64,000 nt of DNA from Ctenosaura bakeri (Eukaryota; Chordata; Lepidosauria; Squamata; Iguanidae). Position 1 is the stretch's first letter. Each line of letters opens with the position of its first letter. The stretch spans positions 62,001 to 126,000 of the forward strand of contig CAOLHI010004218.1 in the NCBI GenBank assembly GCA_948474755.1. Direction: 5' to 3'. Position numbers and translations under genes: made by a program. This document shows positions 12,243 through 25,017 of the stretch, in pieces. Below the pieces are notes generated by a model. It was not told the origin of the DNA and searched no databases. It worked only from the letters and a program-made list of their open reading frames with translations.

Positions 12243-13918
12243 GTAAGTAGTGGTGTTTCATTTCTTTTACTTCTGTTTTACACTGCGTAACTACACTGCT
12301 TCTGCAGTTTACTACTGTAAGAGGAGTACAGACGTGCAATAAAACACTCAATGTAAATAACAAGGAGCAATAAAAAGTTTGATTCAAATTTATTTAAAGC
12401 ATTTTACCTCTCAGTTCACCTCCAGATGGCTGCCATAGTGGCTTATAAAAATCATTATCCCAGCCCTTGAACTTAAAGTCTAGAAGACATATGATCTATA
12501 GAAAGGATTGGAAGGGAGGAGGAAAAACCATAATAGTGATGTTGATTCAGTTGTGTAGATGGATGCAGATATACCTAATCTGGATCTGCTTTGACTGAGG
12601 TTTGCATTGGATCAATTCTTCTAGACTGGTTTGTGTTCTGTAGATCTCTTTTTCTTTTTCTTTTCCTACTTCTTTTCTCCTTTTGCTTTCTTATCCAATT
12701 CCTTGGGGCAGGATAGTACCCTAAAAGCCCATCTGGTAGTGTTTGAAAAGAGAGGAGCAACTACTTAGAGTTGGAGAGTAGCAGCTATTTGTGCTTCTTC
12801 TACCATAGCTCAGGGCAAGATGGTGCCTCAGGAGTGCAATTTTTTTAATTATTATTTTTATGTATATATATATTTATTTGCTATGTGCATCTGATATAAA
12901 GGACCACTGCAGACCTAATCCTTAACCATGATTAAAGCTATGTTATTATTTTGTTAACTTAATCCTGGTCAAAGTCCCAGTTATACGGTGCAATCATACT
13001 TCAGTTTGCAAACTTGGAGTCTACATGGTAACAACAGTGATACCTCACTGCTATCTTGGAAGCAGAGAGATAAGGGAAACTGGCTTGTAATTTTGTTATA
13101 AATAATCATTCAGTATCTGTTCTGTGGCCAGGTCTTAGCCATTGCCCAGGTTTCCTTATAGGTAACCAATGGTTGACCATGATTTGTTGTAGCTAAATCT
13201 TTGCAGGATCATAAAATCACATTGTATTTAAAAAGTACCTTTGAAATCCATATTTACTATATCAAAGGGTTTTGATCTAAATTTCACTTTCTGGGACCGG
13301 AAGTACTGTCCATCAAATGAGGGCTTCAGATCCAGTGAAAGGAGTAGACTGAGAGGGTGGGAGACAATGTTTGCTGATACCCCTTTGCCTGCAGCTCACT
13401 CACCATCCTACACCATGTAGGATTCTATGTCCCTCCAGGGGAGGTTTTCAAGAAAGTGTAAGGTGCTATAGAGGAAATGGGGAATTGCAAAAGTTGCCTT
13501 CTTCCTTCTGTCAGTAAGTCCAAATTCTGGATCCAGTATATCTGGCACTTTATTATATTATATTTTTTATTATTATTCCTTGAATTTATACTCTGCCTTC
13601 CTCCCAGAATGGGATCCATGTATACTTGTGTGCTATACACATGCAGCAGGAGATGAATAAGTATTCTAAAATATCTTTTCATATAGTACTATTTGTAATT
13701 GCTCTGCATTTTCATGGTATAAAGCATTACTTTAAGGAACAGCTTATTACTCAGTAGAATGCGCTCTATCGTTGGTGCTGCTCAGATGCATAAATGGCCT
13801 CTGAATGTGCCTTTCACAGTGGAGGTGATAAGTTAACTGTTCTTTCCCTGAAGCTAATGCTGTTGATTCTTACAGTACATGGACAGAAAATACTGTGTCA
13901 CATCTCTCTTTTCTGCAG
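12243..13918 (+). other. ZNF654: ZNF654 intron
   Basis: It is bounded by GTAAGT and TTTTCTGCAG. It holds AT-rich sequence and a short T/A-rich run at about 12840-12870. No gene is seen. Confidence 0.8.
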
Positions 13919-16202
13919 GTTGGCAAGGAAGGCCTGCAAATATGTGTAGAAATTTGTGGAAGTGCGCTCCAGCTGGATCTCCGTGATGATCCAAAAACAA
14001 AGTGTTTGATATACAAAACCATTGCTCATTTTTTGCCAAATGACTTGGAGATTGTCCGAATATGTGCTCTTTCTGTCTTTTTTCTTGAGCGCACTTTGGA
14101 GTCATATAACACTGTCGAACGCTTATATAAACGTGCGGACGAAGAGTACAGCGAACAGACCAGTTCCGTTCAGAATCGTGTACGCTTTGAGTTGCTTCCG
14201 ATTTTGAAAAAAGGGTTGTTTTTTGATCCTGAGTTTTGGAATTTCTTGATGATCAAGCAGAACTGCTTAGCGCTACTAAAAGAAAATGTATCGGCTGAGT
14301 TGAGTGAAAATACACTGGAGCATTCTGCAAATGCACCAAAGACACGTCGAACATCCCGAGGCGATCACGCTGGTATAGCGGATGTAAACAATGGAGAAAT
14401 GGACCATGAAGATCCTTGTGGAGTACAACTGAAATGTCACAGTAATTTGAAGAAGAACCATCTAGCCCTTGGGTCATCTAAAATTGATCACAATGTACCC
14501 AGGCACCGTTGTGTGCTATGTAACAGGGAATTTCTTGGTGGTCATATTGTGAGGCATGCTCAGGCTCATCAAAAAAAGGGCAGTTTTTCCTGTGTTATCT
14601 GTCGCAGAAGATTCAGGCAAAAAGGAGTAATGCTTAAGCACTTGAGGAATCACATCAAGAAGCTGACAAGGCATCACCTTGCTGTTACTTGTCATGATGT
14701 TCAAGAAATAAACTGTTCTGATGCAGATATTTCTCCTGAAAATGGGGACTTGGAGACCTCTAAAGAAAACAGTGTAGAGGTGGCCATTCCAGCTACTGAT
14801 CAGGAGACGCAGAATTCTGAACTCACGTTAGATGTAACTGAAAACCATGTTAGTTACCAGGAAAATGTTACTGAAAATGGTAGTTGTGACAGCTGTTCAA
14901 ATAACGCTCCTGAACCCAAAGCTACAGAAGGATTGCCAGAAGGTGAGAGCATCCTAAATAAAGATCCTCCTGTACTTCCCAAAGTAAATGGTGTGTTGTG
15001 CTCTCAGAACGATTTGGACATTATGGACCAAGCAGGTAACTTCAAGTGTCCTGCCAGTGGATGTATTCGAGTTTTTAAAAAGATCAGGTTTTTGAATAAA
15101 CATGCACGAAAAGCTCATCCCACTGATCTGAAAGTGCAAGAGCACATAATGAAGTCGAATAAGGGAAAATGTCGGTTCTGTCAAAGAAAATTCTCAGATT
15201 CTCAGCATTTTATTGATCATTTAAAACACCATGTTTATCCAAATGTATACTATTGTTTACATTTTAACTGTAATCAGAGATTTAAGTTATCCACTGAGCT
15301 TGCTGAGCATATGAAAGGTCACAGTGAGTTTAAAGCTCAGTGTAACTTTGCAGGGTGTGGTAAGCTTTTTGATGATGTTTCGTCGTTATATGAGCATGAG
15401 GCTCAACATTATTCAAACAAATTTAGTGAAAATCATTCTGAAGAAGTCCATGAAAATAACTCTTCAGATGCGGTTTTAGAATCCCTTTGTAGCATCCAGG
15501 AACAAGCAAGTAGCAGTAATGAAAAGGATCCTGTGACAGAGGTACCGGTTCCAACTTGGAAAGCAAGGAAAGATTCCACAGAACCAAAGACTTACATCCA
15601 GAGTGAGAAAAAAATAAACACTTTAATTCAGAATGGGAATGAAAGTACATGTGATGATACTGCTACAGCTATAAACCTAATAGACCAAAAGATACCTGCA
15701 ATAGAACCCGATCTGGAGAACTATAAAATTAGTGACCAGCTAGTCAATGGACATGGTGAACTGGAACAGGCTACTTCAGTTTCTCTGGATGCTGATTTGG
15801 AAAAAGCAACTGACAAAACAAGGACAGAAAATGGATCTGTTGCACCTGTTTTACAGAACTGTAATGATATACCACCAAACAGTGTTGCTGCAGTTTCTCA
15901 GTCGCCTTCGAAACCAAATCAGATAATGGAAAATACTTCCTACGGCTTAATTTTAACAAAACCTTACGTTAGACCATTGCCTCCAAGTTACCTTGATGAA
16001 CGATACATTAGTATGCCAAAACGAAGAAAAATGTTAACTGAGAAAGTAGATGCCCGTTCAGAGCAAGATAAAACTGGTGTAAAATCAGAGAGATTAAGAT
16101 GCAGCAAATGCCTGACCACCTACTGTAACTCTGAAGCGCTTCAGCTTCACCTTGCACAAAATAAGTGTCGGACACTCTTTGGATTCGATTCAGATGATGA
16201 AA
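13919..16202 (+). CDS. ZNF654: ZNF654 large zinc-finger exon
   Basis: This 2,284-bp exon follows TTTCTGCAG and continues the frame from 12242. It ends before GTAAGT at 16203. Its first part (VGKEGLQICVEICG to about 14270, including FDPEFWNFL) finishes the N-terminal domain shared with ZNF292 and RLF. C2H2 fingers follow at about 14510-14571, 14591-14653, 15047-15118, 15170-15232, 15254-15322 and 15341-15409. A cysteine-rich C2HC-like motif lies at about 16097-16168. Acidic, serine-rich linkers separate them, and a basic PKRRKM segment near 16015 could be a nuclear signal. The in-window coding part totals about 1,046 codons, which fits a ZNF654 of roughly 1,100 residues rather than the much longer ZNF292 or RLF. 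The molecular role is poorly known; nuclear DNA binding is inferred from the fingers. Confidence 0.93.
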
Positions 16203-18340
16203 GTAAGTTTAATGATGTTACTAGATTCATATACATACTAAAAATAGATGGGATCTCCCAAACAAATCTTAGAAAGACTTAGAAGTGCAGTGCATGCATT
16301 TAAGGAGAAAAGAATCCAGAGCATTAAGTAGATAAATGCAACAAAAGCCCTAAATATATGGAATTTTACTCCAGTTGTTGTAGGATTGCTTGAGGGACTA
16401 CACTTGGGATTTGGCAAAGACCTTAAACATAATTTTGTTGATCTTATTAGGACTTTTAGATATCTTCGGCAGCATCAGTTGTGAAGTGCTGGAGAACTCC
16501 TGCTTGGCTGAGCAGTATTACAAGGAGTTATACTCCATTGGTTCCATTCTTCCATGAAGGTTCCAGAGAAGAATGACTTAACTTACCATCTTCTCTTTAA
16601 GATATTTCACATGGAGCATCCAGAGAGGCCTATTGTTGTTTATGCTTTTGACTATGAACAATCTGACTTTGGCTTTTGACTTGAGTGAAACTGAAATGTG
16701 CCATGATGTTAGTAGCAGTAGCTGGCTGCCTTGATAACTTTGATATTCAGGAGTAGCTGTGTTGGCCACGCAGCAAAATACAACAGAATCCAAAATGCAG
16801 GAATGTGTTTGTATGCCAATCAAAATGCACAAAATACATCAAGTTTTCAAACCTCACAGGCTTCTTCGTCAGGAAAATATATTAAAAATCATAAGAGGAG
16901 GAGGGATGATGTGAGAGTCACAGGCCTATATTTTGTCTCAGATGTTATTTCTGTTGTTGGTTAAGATGGTCTAGACGAGAGTGATATCAGCGCAGGCAGA
17001 GGCTACTCCCCTTCTTGGCCATGTGGGGACCAGGGAATAAAGAAAAAATGTGTTCATCTGCTAAGGTCTTCCTTCTTTTACTAACATAAGCTTGCTACTT
17101 TGGAAGTTGCTTTGCCAGTCTGTACTGCACCTGCATGATCTGCAGAGGGTAGGACCACTTTCCACAAACTTCATTTGTTAAGAAGTTTGTTAACACTCTT
17201 AGGTTCATAACTGTTACCCAGTCCTTAAATGTGAGATGTTTGCATTCTGCACATGGGGATGCTGTTGTATTCCTAAAAGGTTAGCTGATGCAGAATGTGG
17301 TGCTTCTTGTAATGATTGCAAGTGATTCATGATGACAGGTCTGTTGTATCAGGCCCCCAGTATTATTCTCCTTCAGCACTTGAGCGTCTTAATTTCAGAG
17401 CAGTGATTTTGTTTATTTCCAGAGGGGTAACCATGTTAAGCTGTTGCAGAAAAATCTGTGAGTTAGGAAGCATCTTGTAGGGGAATAGATTCATTGTGGC
17501 ATACCTTTTTGTTTTTTTTGATCTAAAGAAGACTAGGTCCCGTGAGAACTTATGTCATAGTAAATTAGTTATTGGGACAGCCAGTGTGTAGTGGTTTGAG
17601 TGTTGGACTGTAATGCTGGGGACCAGGTTTCCCTTCCCTGCTGAGCTGTGGAAGCCCACTAGGGCATGCTGGGCGCATCACACACTCTTACCCCTAGAAA
17701 ACCCTGTGATAGGTGCACTTCATGGTCACCATAAGTCGGAAATGACTTGAAGGAACATAACAACAAAATTAAGATTTATTAAGATGCCAGAATTCTTGCT
17801 TGATTTTTCTATAGAGCATTTGAGATTGCTTTGTTTTCTCTGTCTCATCTCTTTCTACCAATAGTTAAAAATAACTTGGAAAAAAGGTGGTCTTGTATTA
17901 CTCTATTTAAGTTTACACTGACAGAGTATGAGGGTATTCTGGGTGTTCTGTCCTTAGGTACTAAAAAGAGGTGAAGTCCATGTATGTTCGTGTGTAAATG
18001 TATTGTTAAATGTTACATATCATTAAATGAACAAGTGTGGAAGAACTAAAATGAACATGTGAGTTTATATTTGAATCTTTCAGAAACCATTATATGGCTG
18101 GGGATTAATTGGGAGTTTGGTTGAATTATTTATCCATTTTCTGTGTTACGAGTTTCCATTTGTCTTTAAGTTCAAGCTTAAAGAAGAAAAGAAAATAATA
18201 TTTGAAAATAAGCTCTCAGATTTTCATTAATGAGATAGTGCAGCAAGTGTTTTTTAAAAATGTTTCAGAATTGTTGCATATCTCCACTTCGATATCGAAG
18301 AGGAACCCAGAATACTAACCAACATAATCTGTTTTTACAG
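16203..18340 (+). other. ZNF654: last ZNF654 intron
   Basis: It is bounded by GTAAGT and CTGTTTTTACAG. It contains retroelement-like fragments with phrases such as GTAGCTGTGTTGGCC at about 16750 and CTGTTGCAGAAAAATC at about 17440, and a SINE at 17583-17770. If the donor is not used, the large exon reads on to a stop at 16280-16282. Confidence 0.7.
17583..17770 (+). mobile_element. tRNA-derived SINE with Bov-B-like tail
   Basis: The head is TGTAGTGGTTTGAGTGTTGG and the tail is CCATAAGTCGGAAATGACTT followed by an A-rich end. It is a full-length copy with a small internal deletion, in the last ZNF654 intron. Confidence 0.8.
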
Positions 18341-18348
18341 GTGCCTGA
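18341..18348 (+). CDS. ZNF654: ZNF654 terminal coding segment
   Basis: After the acceptor TTTTTACAG, the first two bases complete a serine codon split at 16202. They are followed by GCC and TGA, so the spliced protein ends DDESA. Spliced use is inferred from the good donor at 16203 and the good acceptor here. It needs transcript evidence. Confidence 0.6.
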
Positions 18349-19875
18349 TCAAACGTTGTCAGAAGACGTCTCGCTTTGAGGAGTGGTGTGATAGAACACT
18401 ACAGTACAATATTCTGCATCAGTTTGCTTTTCCCTTGTTGGCCTTAATTATAAAGAAATCTGAAATTACTCAAGAAAATTGTGACCTTGCTCAGGTCAAA
18501 GCACACTTGGGTCAGAATTAAATGACAGTAGGAACTGTGCAGAATTTGAATCCAGAAAAACTGTGTTAAAGTCCCCAAAGTACCAGTTATCTAGAAGCCA
18601 CAAGGTCCCACATGAAACCCCACTGTAATAAATTCAGAATGGCTGTCATGCTGAGTGGTACTTATTTCCCTACAGAGAAATGCAAGTGGTATATGCCCTT
18701 TTCTGGCTGTGTATGTTCAAAGGAAGGCTGCCCATTATGAACAGGCAGTTTGAGTCATAAACTGCTGGCCATAAAAATTTGGTAAATTAAGTTCTGTTTG
18801 TAGAGGTTACTTACCTGTGCTTTGATGTAGCTTGTATTTTGGAACCAGAACAGGTGAATATACCAAAGGGTCAGACCTGGAGTGTTTGACTTAGTAAAGA
18901 TGTTAAGGCCTACAAATAAGTATGGAACCATGTCTCAGTCTGGTATTTCCAAACATAAATAATTAAGCTACATTCAGATAATTCAGATTCAGATAATACT
19001 GTCAAATAATTAAGCTACATAGAATGTATCAAATTTCTTCTTCTTTTTCTTCTTCAAAAAAAACCTGGCTCACAGAGGACATCTAGAAACCATTCAGGCA
19101 GAGTGACAACTAGAATATCTACAGTATGTCATATTGAACATAAAAGTTTGAGAGTTAACAGTAAATCCTCATGCTACGAAGGCTTCTGAAATTTATTTGG
19201 AACATACAGCTTTTAATTCTTGTCAGTTAATTTGGGTAATAGCCTCTGAAAATGTGGTTTCCTGTACACAATGTGTTAGAATATGGAGGGAAAACCCCCT
19301 CAAAGGACTGCCAAATACTAGGTATAAAAGTACCAGGCAAAACCATAATTTTATACCCATATTGTATCACTGTAAGAAGACAGCACTGAAGTTTCATAAT
19401 AAAATACTTGCTTTTTATTCTTAAAGACTTATAAAATGTGTTGGTTCACAAATCTCAGTGGTAAAACAAATTCTAGAATATGAATTCCTTTTGCAAACTG
19501 CCTTTAAGAATGACTCGCACCGTGCCTTGAGAGATCAAGCTTTAACCTCCTCACCCCTTACATACTATATGTAAAGGCAGAGGATTCAAATCCCAAAAGG
19601 CCCAAGTGGATTTTCTCTGGAGAAGAAACCACTACACAAATTTTCATTGTTACGAAAGGTAACAGATTAAGCATTCTTGGTTGTGTTCTTTTTTTCTGTC
19701 ATATTGCAGAGGTTTGGATTAATTAGGATCAATAAAAAAAAATCAGAACCTGGGTGGTGGTGGTGGTGTGAGTGGTATTAACACAGTTTAGGACATTTCC
19801 AACACAGTCCTATACATTTCCACTCAGAAGTAAGTTCTACTGAGTTGAATGTGGCTTATTTCTCAGTAAATGAGT

Positions 19876-20094
19876 ACAGTAGCCCCTTCCCTACTGCAAT
19901 CTCTGCATATATGAATGCGAGCTCATGTGAAGCTTTGCATCCCATTATAGTTGATGGATGCAGTGGGCTCAAACCTGTGCTGCTGATGGCATCCATTGAC
20001 TATAACAGGATGCAACACTTCACATTTTTTGTTTTACATGGGGTTTTTTGAAACAGAACCCCTGCATATATGGAAGGCATGCTGTATATATACA
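19876..20094. mobile_element. mariner-like miniature element with TA ends
   Basis: It starts ACAGTAGCCCCTTCCCTACT and ends CTGCATATATGGAAGGCATGCTGTA. The outer parts are imperfect inverted repeats and TA dinucleotides flank it. A degraded relative lies near 8780. Confidence 0.6.
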
Positions 20095-20601
20095 GTATAG
20101 CCTTAGTTTTGTTGAATCACTTCTGAACAAACATCATCACCACAGCTGCCTAAGGGGATTAAGGTATTAAACTATCCTACATTAAAATGATGTTTTAACT
20201 GCTTCTAGACTGCTTTTGGTGTCTCTAACACCACGGGATACTTCTAATAATCCAGCACATTTGAGGTCGTATTCAGGTTTGACTATACTAAAATGTGAAC
20301 ATACAGCATGAAGGTAACTCAGATTATAATAAGAAAAGCAGGTTTATTTTAGCAAAATAATTTATCCATGTGGAGCTCAAAACAACATTTGCACAAAGAT
20401 GGTACCTGGGTTCTCAGCTTTTTTTTACCACTGGTGTCATTAGAGATAAAAAAATAGTCATTTCTGTATATTTGTACCCATGTACTATAAGTAAAAATTC
20501 TTAATAAAATTTCATATTTTATATTAAAATGAGACTCCTTACCAAATCTCAGTCATTAATTGTGACTTAATTGGAATCTACTTAATATCATGACCATATT
20601 A

Positions 20602-21080
20602 TAGTTGGCCCTCCACATTTGCAGATTTGACTTTCATGGATTTGATGATTTGTGCGTTTCTCCAATCCCTGAGTGCCCCCCACCTCAGGCATTTCTTTTC
20701 CTGGGGAGCCTTCCCTCTCGGGTCCAGTCAGATCATGCAGTCCTTTAAAAGCCCACCTCTGGTGGTCCTCCTCCTCCATTAACCACTGCCTGGCCAACTA
20801 AGGATGGCTCACAGCCTGATTTCTCAGCACCACAAGCCCTCTCCCAGTGCCCCACAGACAACTAAGGAACGAGCTGGGCAAGGGAGAGGAAGTAAAGGGC
20901 TACCATGGCAAGCCCCTTTCCCTCTCATTTTCCTTACCCTTTTTGGACTCTGGTTATCTGTTCTCCTCCCCATCCCTTGGCCCTCTTCCCACAGAAACAA
21001 ACACACTTTGATATTTGTGGGTTTTCCACTTTTGCAGGGATCGTGTGCCCCAACTCTTCTGAATGTGGAGGGCCAACGGT
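20602..21080. mobile_element. mariner/Tigger-like miniature element
   Basis: The left end TAGTTGGCCCTCCACATTTG and right end GAATGTGGAGGGCCAACGGTA form inverted repeats with TA at each side. Related ends are at 48078, 52150 and 54223. ORFs inside are unrelated to transposase. Confidence 0.65.
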
Positions 21081-21729
21081 AGTGAAAAGTTTCCCCCCAG
21101 TTTGCACTTCCTAAAAGTGAAAGTTCTGATGAACAACATTTAGTGCTTTAAAATGGACAAGGTCCAATATATTAGCACCTTGGCTTCTGTCAAAATTAAA
21201 TTGAGCTCTCAATTTTCAGTACTATTCACATTCTGATATTCTTGAACTTTTAATGTGTTTTCACCTTTTTTACTCACATTTCTTTGCTTGACGCGCATTT
21301 GAGTGGAAGCGTATTAGTTCTGTGGTTGACAGCCTAGGAATCTGCTTCAGTGGAATCACACTGTATATAAGTGTTTAAAAAGCAGGCAGTATTTTATTAG
21401 AATGCTCCCCCATCCAATCTGTATTTAGAAGCAGAATGGATTCTCATCACAGCTGACATGCCTACCCTTAAAATATTCTGCAAGGATTAGGAGACATTCT
21501 GGAGCAGTTTGTTGAAAATGGGCATGGGTGGGCAGGAAAAGAGAAAAGATAACTTCTGTTATGCAAGTATGGATATCATTCTAGGAGCTTTTCTTATGTA
21601 CAGTATAATTGATTTGCTTTAAAATACAAATTAGTCCTGTAATGTATTTTTGTATACCACTATGTATGGACACTGCAGCTGAATCAGTATTACATGCTCT
21701 GAGCTGGGTTTGCTTTTTCTAGGTCTCAG

Positions 21730-21958
21730 TATCCTAAAGGCACCAGATTCTGACCCATTTTGGAAGCTAAGCAGCATCAGCACTGGTTAGTACTTGGATG
21801 AGAAACTGCCCGTGAATGCCAAGTGCTGTAGGCTGTATTTCAGACAAAGGAACTGGCAGAACCAGCTCTAATAAATCCTTGCCTAAGAAAATCCTATGAA
21901 ATTCATGGGGTTCCTGTAAGTTGACAGGTGACTTGAAGGCACAAAAACACCCACAGGA
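21730..21958 (+). mobile_element. 5S rRNA-derived SINE (5S-Sauria type)
   Basis: The head contains GGAAGCTAAGCAGCATCAGC, then TGGTTAGTACTTGGATGAGA, as in the internal promoter half of 5S rRNA. The body has AGGAACTGGCAGAACCA and a Bov-B-like tail (TGACTTGAAGGCAC). A 5S-derived head with this tail defines the 5S-Sauria SINE of squamates. It lies in the ZNF654 3' UTR. Confidence 0.85.
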
Positions 21959-22404
21959 GCATCAGTACTGCCATCTTTTCAGTTTGAAACTGAATTTCTG
22001 ACTCCTGTGCATCATCATGTGTTGGACATCCAAAATTTGGGCTGCATGTAGCAGGCCCTCCCTCAGGAATACGTTCCATTAGAAGTTGATGGATTATTTT
22101 CCAAAATGTGTAGGATCAGTCATAAAATATCAGTAGGTAATATTTTGTGAAAATGAATAAGAAAAAAAGGACAGTGGCCCTTATATTTACTGTTCCCTGT
22201 TTGATTTCTTTGGCCTCTGGCATCAGTTTTAACAAACTTTGTATTGAATATGGTTTTAAGTTATATTATGATCTGATTTGTTTATACCATCACACAAGTG
22301 CTTAGGATAACTAATACTAATGGAAACACTGTTAGAACATGACAAGACATGGATTTTGATATTTTTTTTTTTGCATTACAAATTGCAGATATAAATGTGT
22401 AGTC

Positions 22405-22612
22405 TATGATACCAATCTGAATACATCTGATCTCATCTGCTTTTTGAAGCTAATCAGGGCTAGATCTGGTTAGGAATTGGATGGAGATGTACCAGGGAGC
22501 TCCAGGAAGGGTTAGGAAAAATCCTGAAACCCTCGGGATACATTACAACTCAGAGTTGATAGTACTTGGCTAGATAGATCAAAAGTCTGCCTTGGAATAA
22601 GACAGGTTCCTG
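22405..22612 (+). mobile_element. second, diverged 5S-derived SINE
   Basis: ACATCTGATCTCATCTGC, then GAAGCTAATCAGGGC and GGTTAGGAATTGGATGG, preserve the 5S-like order. The body differs from the copy at 21730 and is more decayed. Confidence 0.6.
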
Positions 22613-23130
22613 TGTTTGGGCTTTCAGACATCCTAAAATGGGTTTGCAAATATTGATTTCAAAATATTTATCATTTTAAACATTAAACTTGCTTTTCCAT
22701 TGGCCAGGAGTTGAATAGAGGAGTTAAGTCCATTGCTGAGATAGTGGACCACCCCAACACAATCATGCTTAAGTCTTGTAACCTAAAGGAAAGCTTGCTC
22801 ACTGTATCTCTGTTACTTATAGGTATCTTTCATTCCTGGCTGTTCAAGACAGGTGCTGCTTTGTCTCCTGGGACCAGAAAATAAAGTCATATTGGTAACT
22901 TCTAGTAAATAATCTGCTTGTTCCTAGTAATTTCTGGGTTGCTGCAGACATAATTGGGTTCCCTCGCCTGATCTCATGGAAATGCAAAAACTGAAACCTC
23001 CAGGAATGATTAGGGAAGATTTTCTCTCCCTCCCTCCTTCCCTTTAGTGATCCAGTCTGGACTTGTTGAGGCCATTTCTTTTGGTCTGAAGTTTGCCAGG
23101 TGATTATTTGTCTGCTCACATACTCCAGAG

Positions 23131-23555
23131 CAGGGGTAGGCAACTATAGGATGCTGGAGGGTCACATAAGCTCCCGCTGTACCGCCTGCTAAAAAAAAAG
23201 TTTGCCCTCAAATATCTCCAAACACCTGCTGTGAGGGCCATGATGGCATTTTGCCATGTTCGAAGCCGCCCTGCCATATTAGAACCACGAGAGGCCAATT
23301 TTTTTTTCTTTTTTAGTAATGAAGTTAACTGGAAGTCGCTTCCTGTTGATTTCTTGTGTTTTAAAAGGCCTCTCCTTGACCTAAAAAGGGTTCATTCTCC
23401 CAAATATTGTCAAAATCCCCCCATGGCCCCTGGGGGGGCATTGGGGGGAGATTTTTTTCCTTTGCAATTTTGTAACTCTGGGGAGCTCCTCCTGCAGGCG
23501 ACAAAATGGCCCCAGGTTCCCATTCAGCCCATGGGCTGCAGTTGGTCCACCCTTG
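23131..23555. mobile_element. hAT-type non-autonomous element
   Basis: It starts CAGGGGTAGGCAACTATAGG and ends GCAGTTGGTCCACCCTTG, an imperfect terminal inverted repeat. The flanks CTCCAGAG (23123-23130) and CTCTAGAG (23556-23563) form an 8-bp target duplication with one mismatch, as expected for hAT. A truncated relative starts at about 5422. Confidence 0.8.
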
Positions 23556-23563
23556 CTCTAGAG

Positions 23564-23751
23564 CAGTGGTTCTCAACCTTCCTAATGCCGTGACCCTTTA
23601 ATACAGTTTCTCATGTTGTGGTGACCCCCAGCCATTATCATAGTGTCAGAAGCTCAACCTGAGAAGGGCTTGAAGCGAGGTCTTAGGCGACCGCTGTGAA
23701 AGGGTCGTGCGACCCCCAAAGGGGTCCCGACCCCCAGGTTGAGAACCACTG
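23564..23751. mobile_element. SPIN-like hAT miniature element
   Basis: The termini are CAGTGGTTCTCAACCT and AGGTTGAGAACCACTG, with internal blocks GTGACCC and CGACCCC near the ends. It is flanked by perfect 8-bp duplications CTCTAGAG (23556-23563 and 23752-23759), which fit the NTCTAGAN preference of SPIN and related Charlie-like hATs. At 188 bp it has no transposase and depends on one elsewhere. SPIN elements are known for patchy distribution attributed to horizontal transfer, including in Anolis. Confidence 0.88.
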
Positions 23752-25011
23752 CTCTAGAGCATAGTCATTGAGATGCAATCACTATCACAACTTAAGGATT
23801 GTTTAAATTTATGCACAAAACTAGATTGCATTCAGTCCAAATACAAAGCAAGTGAAAGTTTAAAAATTCCATCTGGTTCTTACAGAATGGTCTTCTAGCT
23901 TCTCTTGCACCCCTCTGGAGTACTGCTTTTTGAGTACCTTTGCATCTCCAGACTATCTTCTGCCCAAAAGTGCAAGGTGACAGCACAGCAGCTGTTAGTA
24001 CAATGCTTGCCATCTTGAAATGTGTTGTGAGAGATGCTAGCCTTTTCTTTTTCTTCCTTTTCCCCCTGCCCTAAAGCTGAGAGAGAATGAGAGCACTTAG
24101 GGCATGGTGCTGCTGCTGCTGGGTTCATGGCGATTTCTGTTTTCTGGCCCTTAAGGATTAAAGTCGAAAAGACAATAATAGTTGCTTAATATTGCATTGT
24201 GTTTTGCCAGCTTGGAAACGTGGGGGAGTCACAGGAGCAGGTGGGGTATGCAAGTAGCACATGACATGGCTGACGTCGAGTTCCATGCCTCATACCTAAA
24301 TGTGACATGATATGGAAAAACCACTATTTGCAGCATCTCATTTCATTCTGGCGCCAACTGTGCTTGCAAATATCAAAGGTTTTTAGTTTTTCTAAGATTA
24401 CCTCTTAGAACCTAAAGTAGATTCTGCACTCGTCCAGAATGCTGGCAGCATTTTCCAAATCATAGTCTCTGTAGAAATGGAAAGGCTTCTCAAAAGGACA
24501 TTAAACCTGTTACCACATACGTATATTTACTTCATTACAAAGGTATTGTAGACATCTAGTATTGCTCTGTGGGTAACCTGCCTCAGCAACTTGTTTGGTG
24601 GAACAAGTTGAAAATGGTTATCTGTGGGAAAGGTCACTGGTACTTTGGTTTAGCCATATTCACTGAACACATATAAAAATTGTATAGTTTGGATCATGTA
24701 TAACAAGAACATCGCTCCTGGGTTAAGACCTTGGGGGAAGATGAAACACTTAAAGGGTTTTTTTTTTTTTAATTTATTTTGTACTGTATAAACACCTTGA
24801 TTAAATGCAGTGTGTTGCATTCTTGGACTCTCCAGTTTAATTTGTAAATGCTATTATAGGTTCAGCAAGTAAGGAAATTTGTGCTTCCTTCTTGAATGTT
24901 AAATTATTTTGCATTTTATATGAGTACAGATGAAAAACTGAGCCATCAAACTGCAATAAATCAACAGTAGTGTTTCATTTTAAACTTTTTGTATTGTAAA
25001 TAGAATTGTTC

Positions 25012-25017
25012 AATAAA
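25012..25017 (+). terminator. ZNF654: ZNF654 distal poly(A) signal
   Basis: AATAAA occurs here and also at 24955-24960, with a GT-rich stretch at about 25035-25060 downstream. This is the best candidate 3' end for the gene. Confidence 0.6.

Noticed and set aside
13895..13918. Upstream extension of the large ZNF654 exon
   Set aside because: The first codons lie before the AG at 13917-13918 and are intron sequence; the open frame begins at a GTG.
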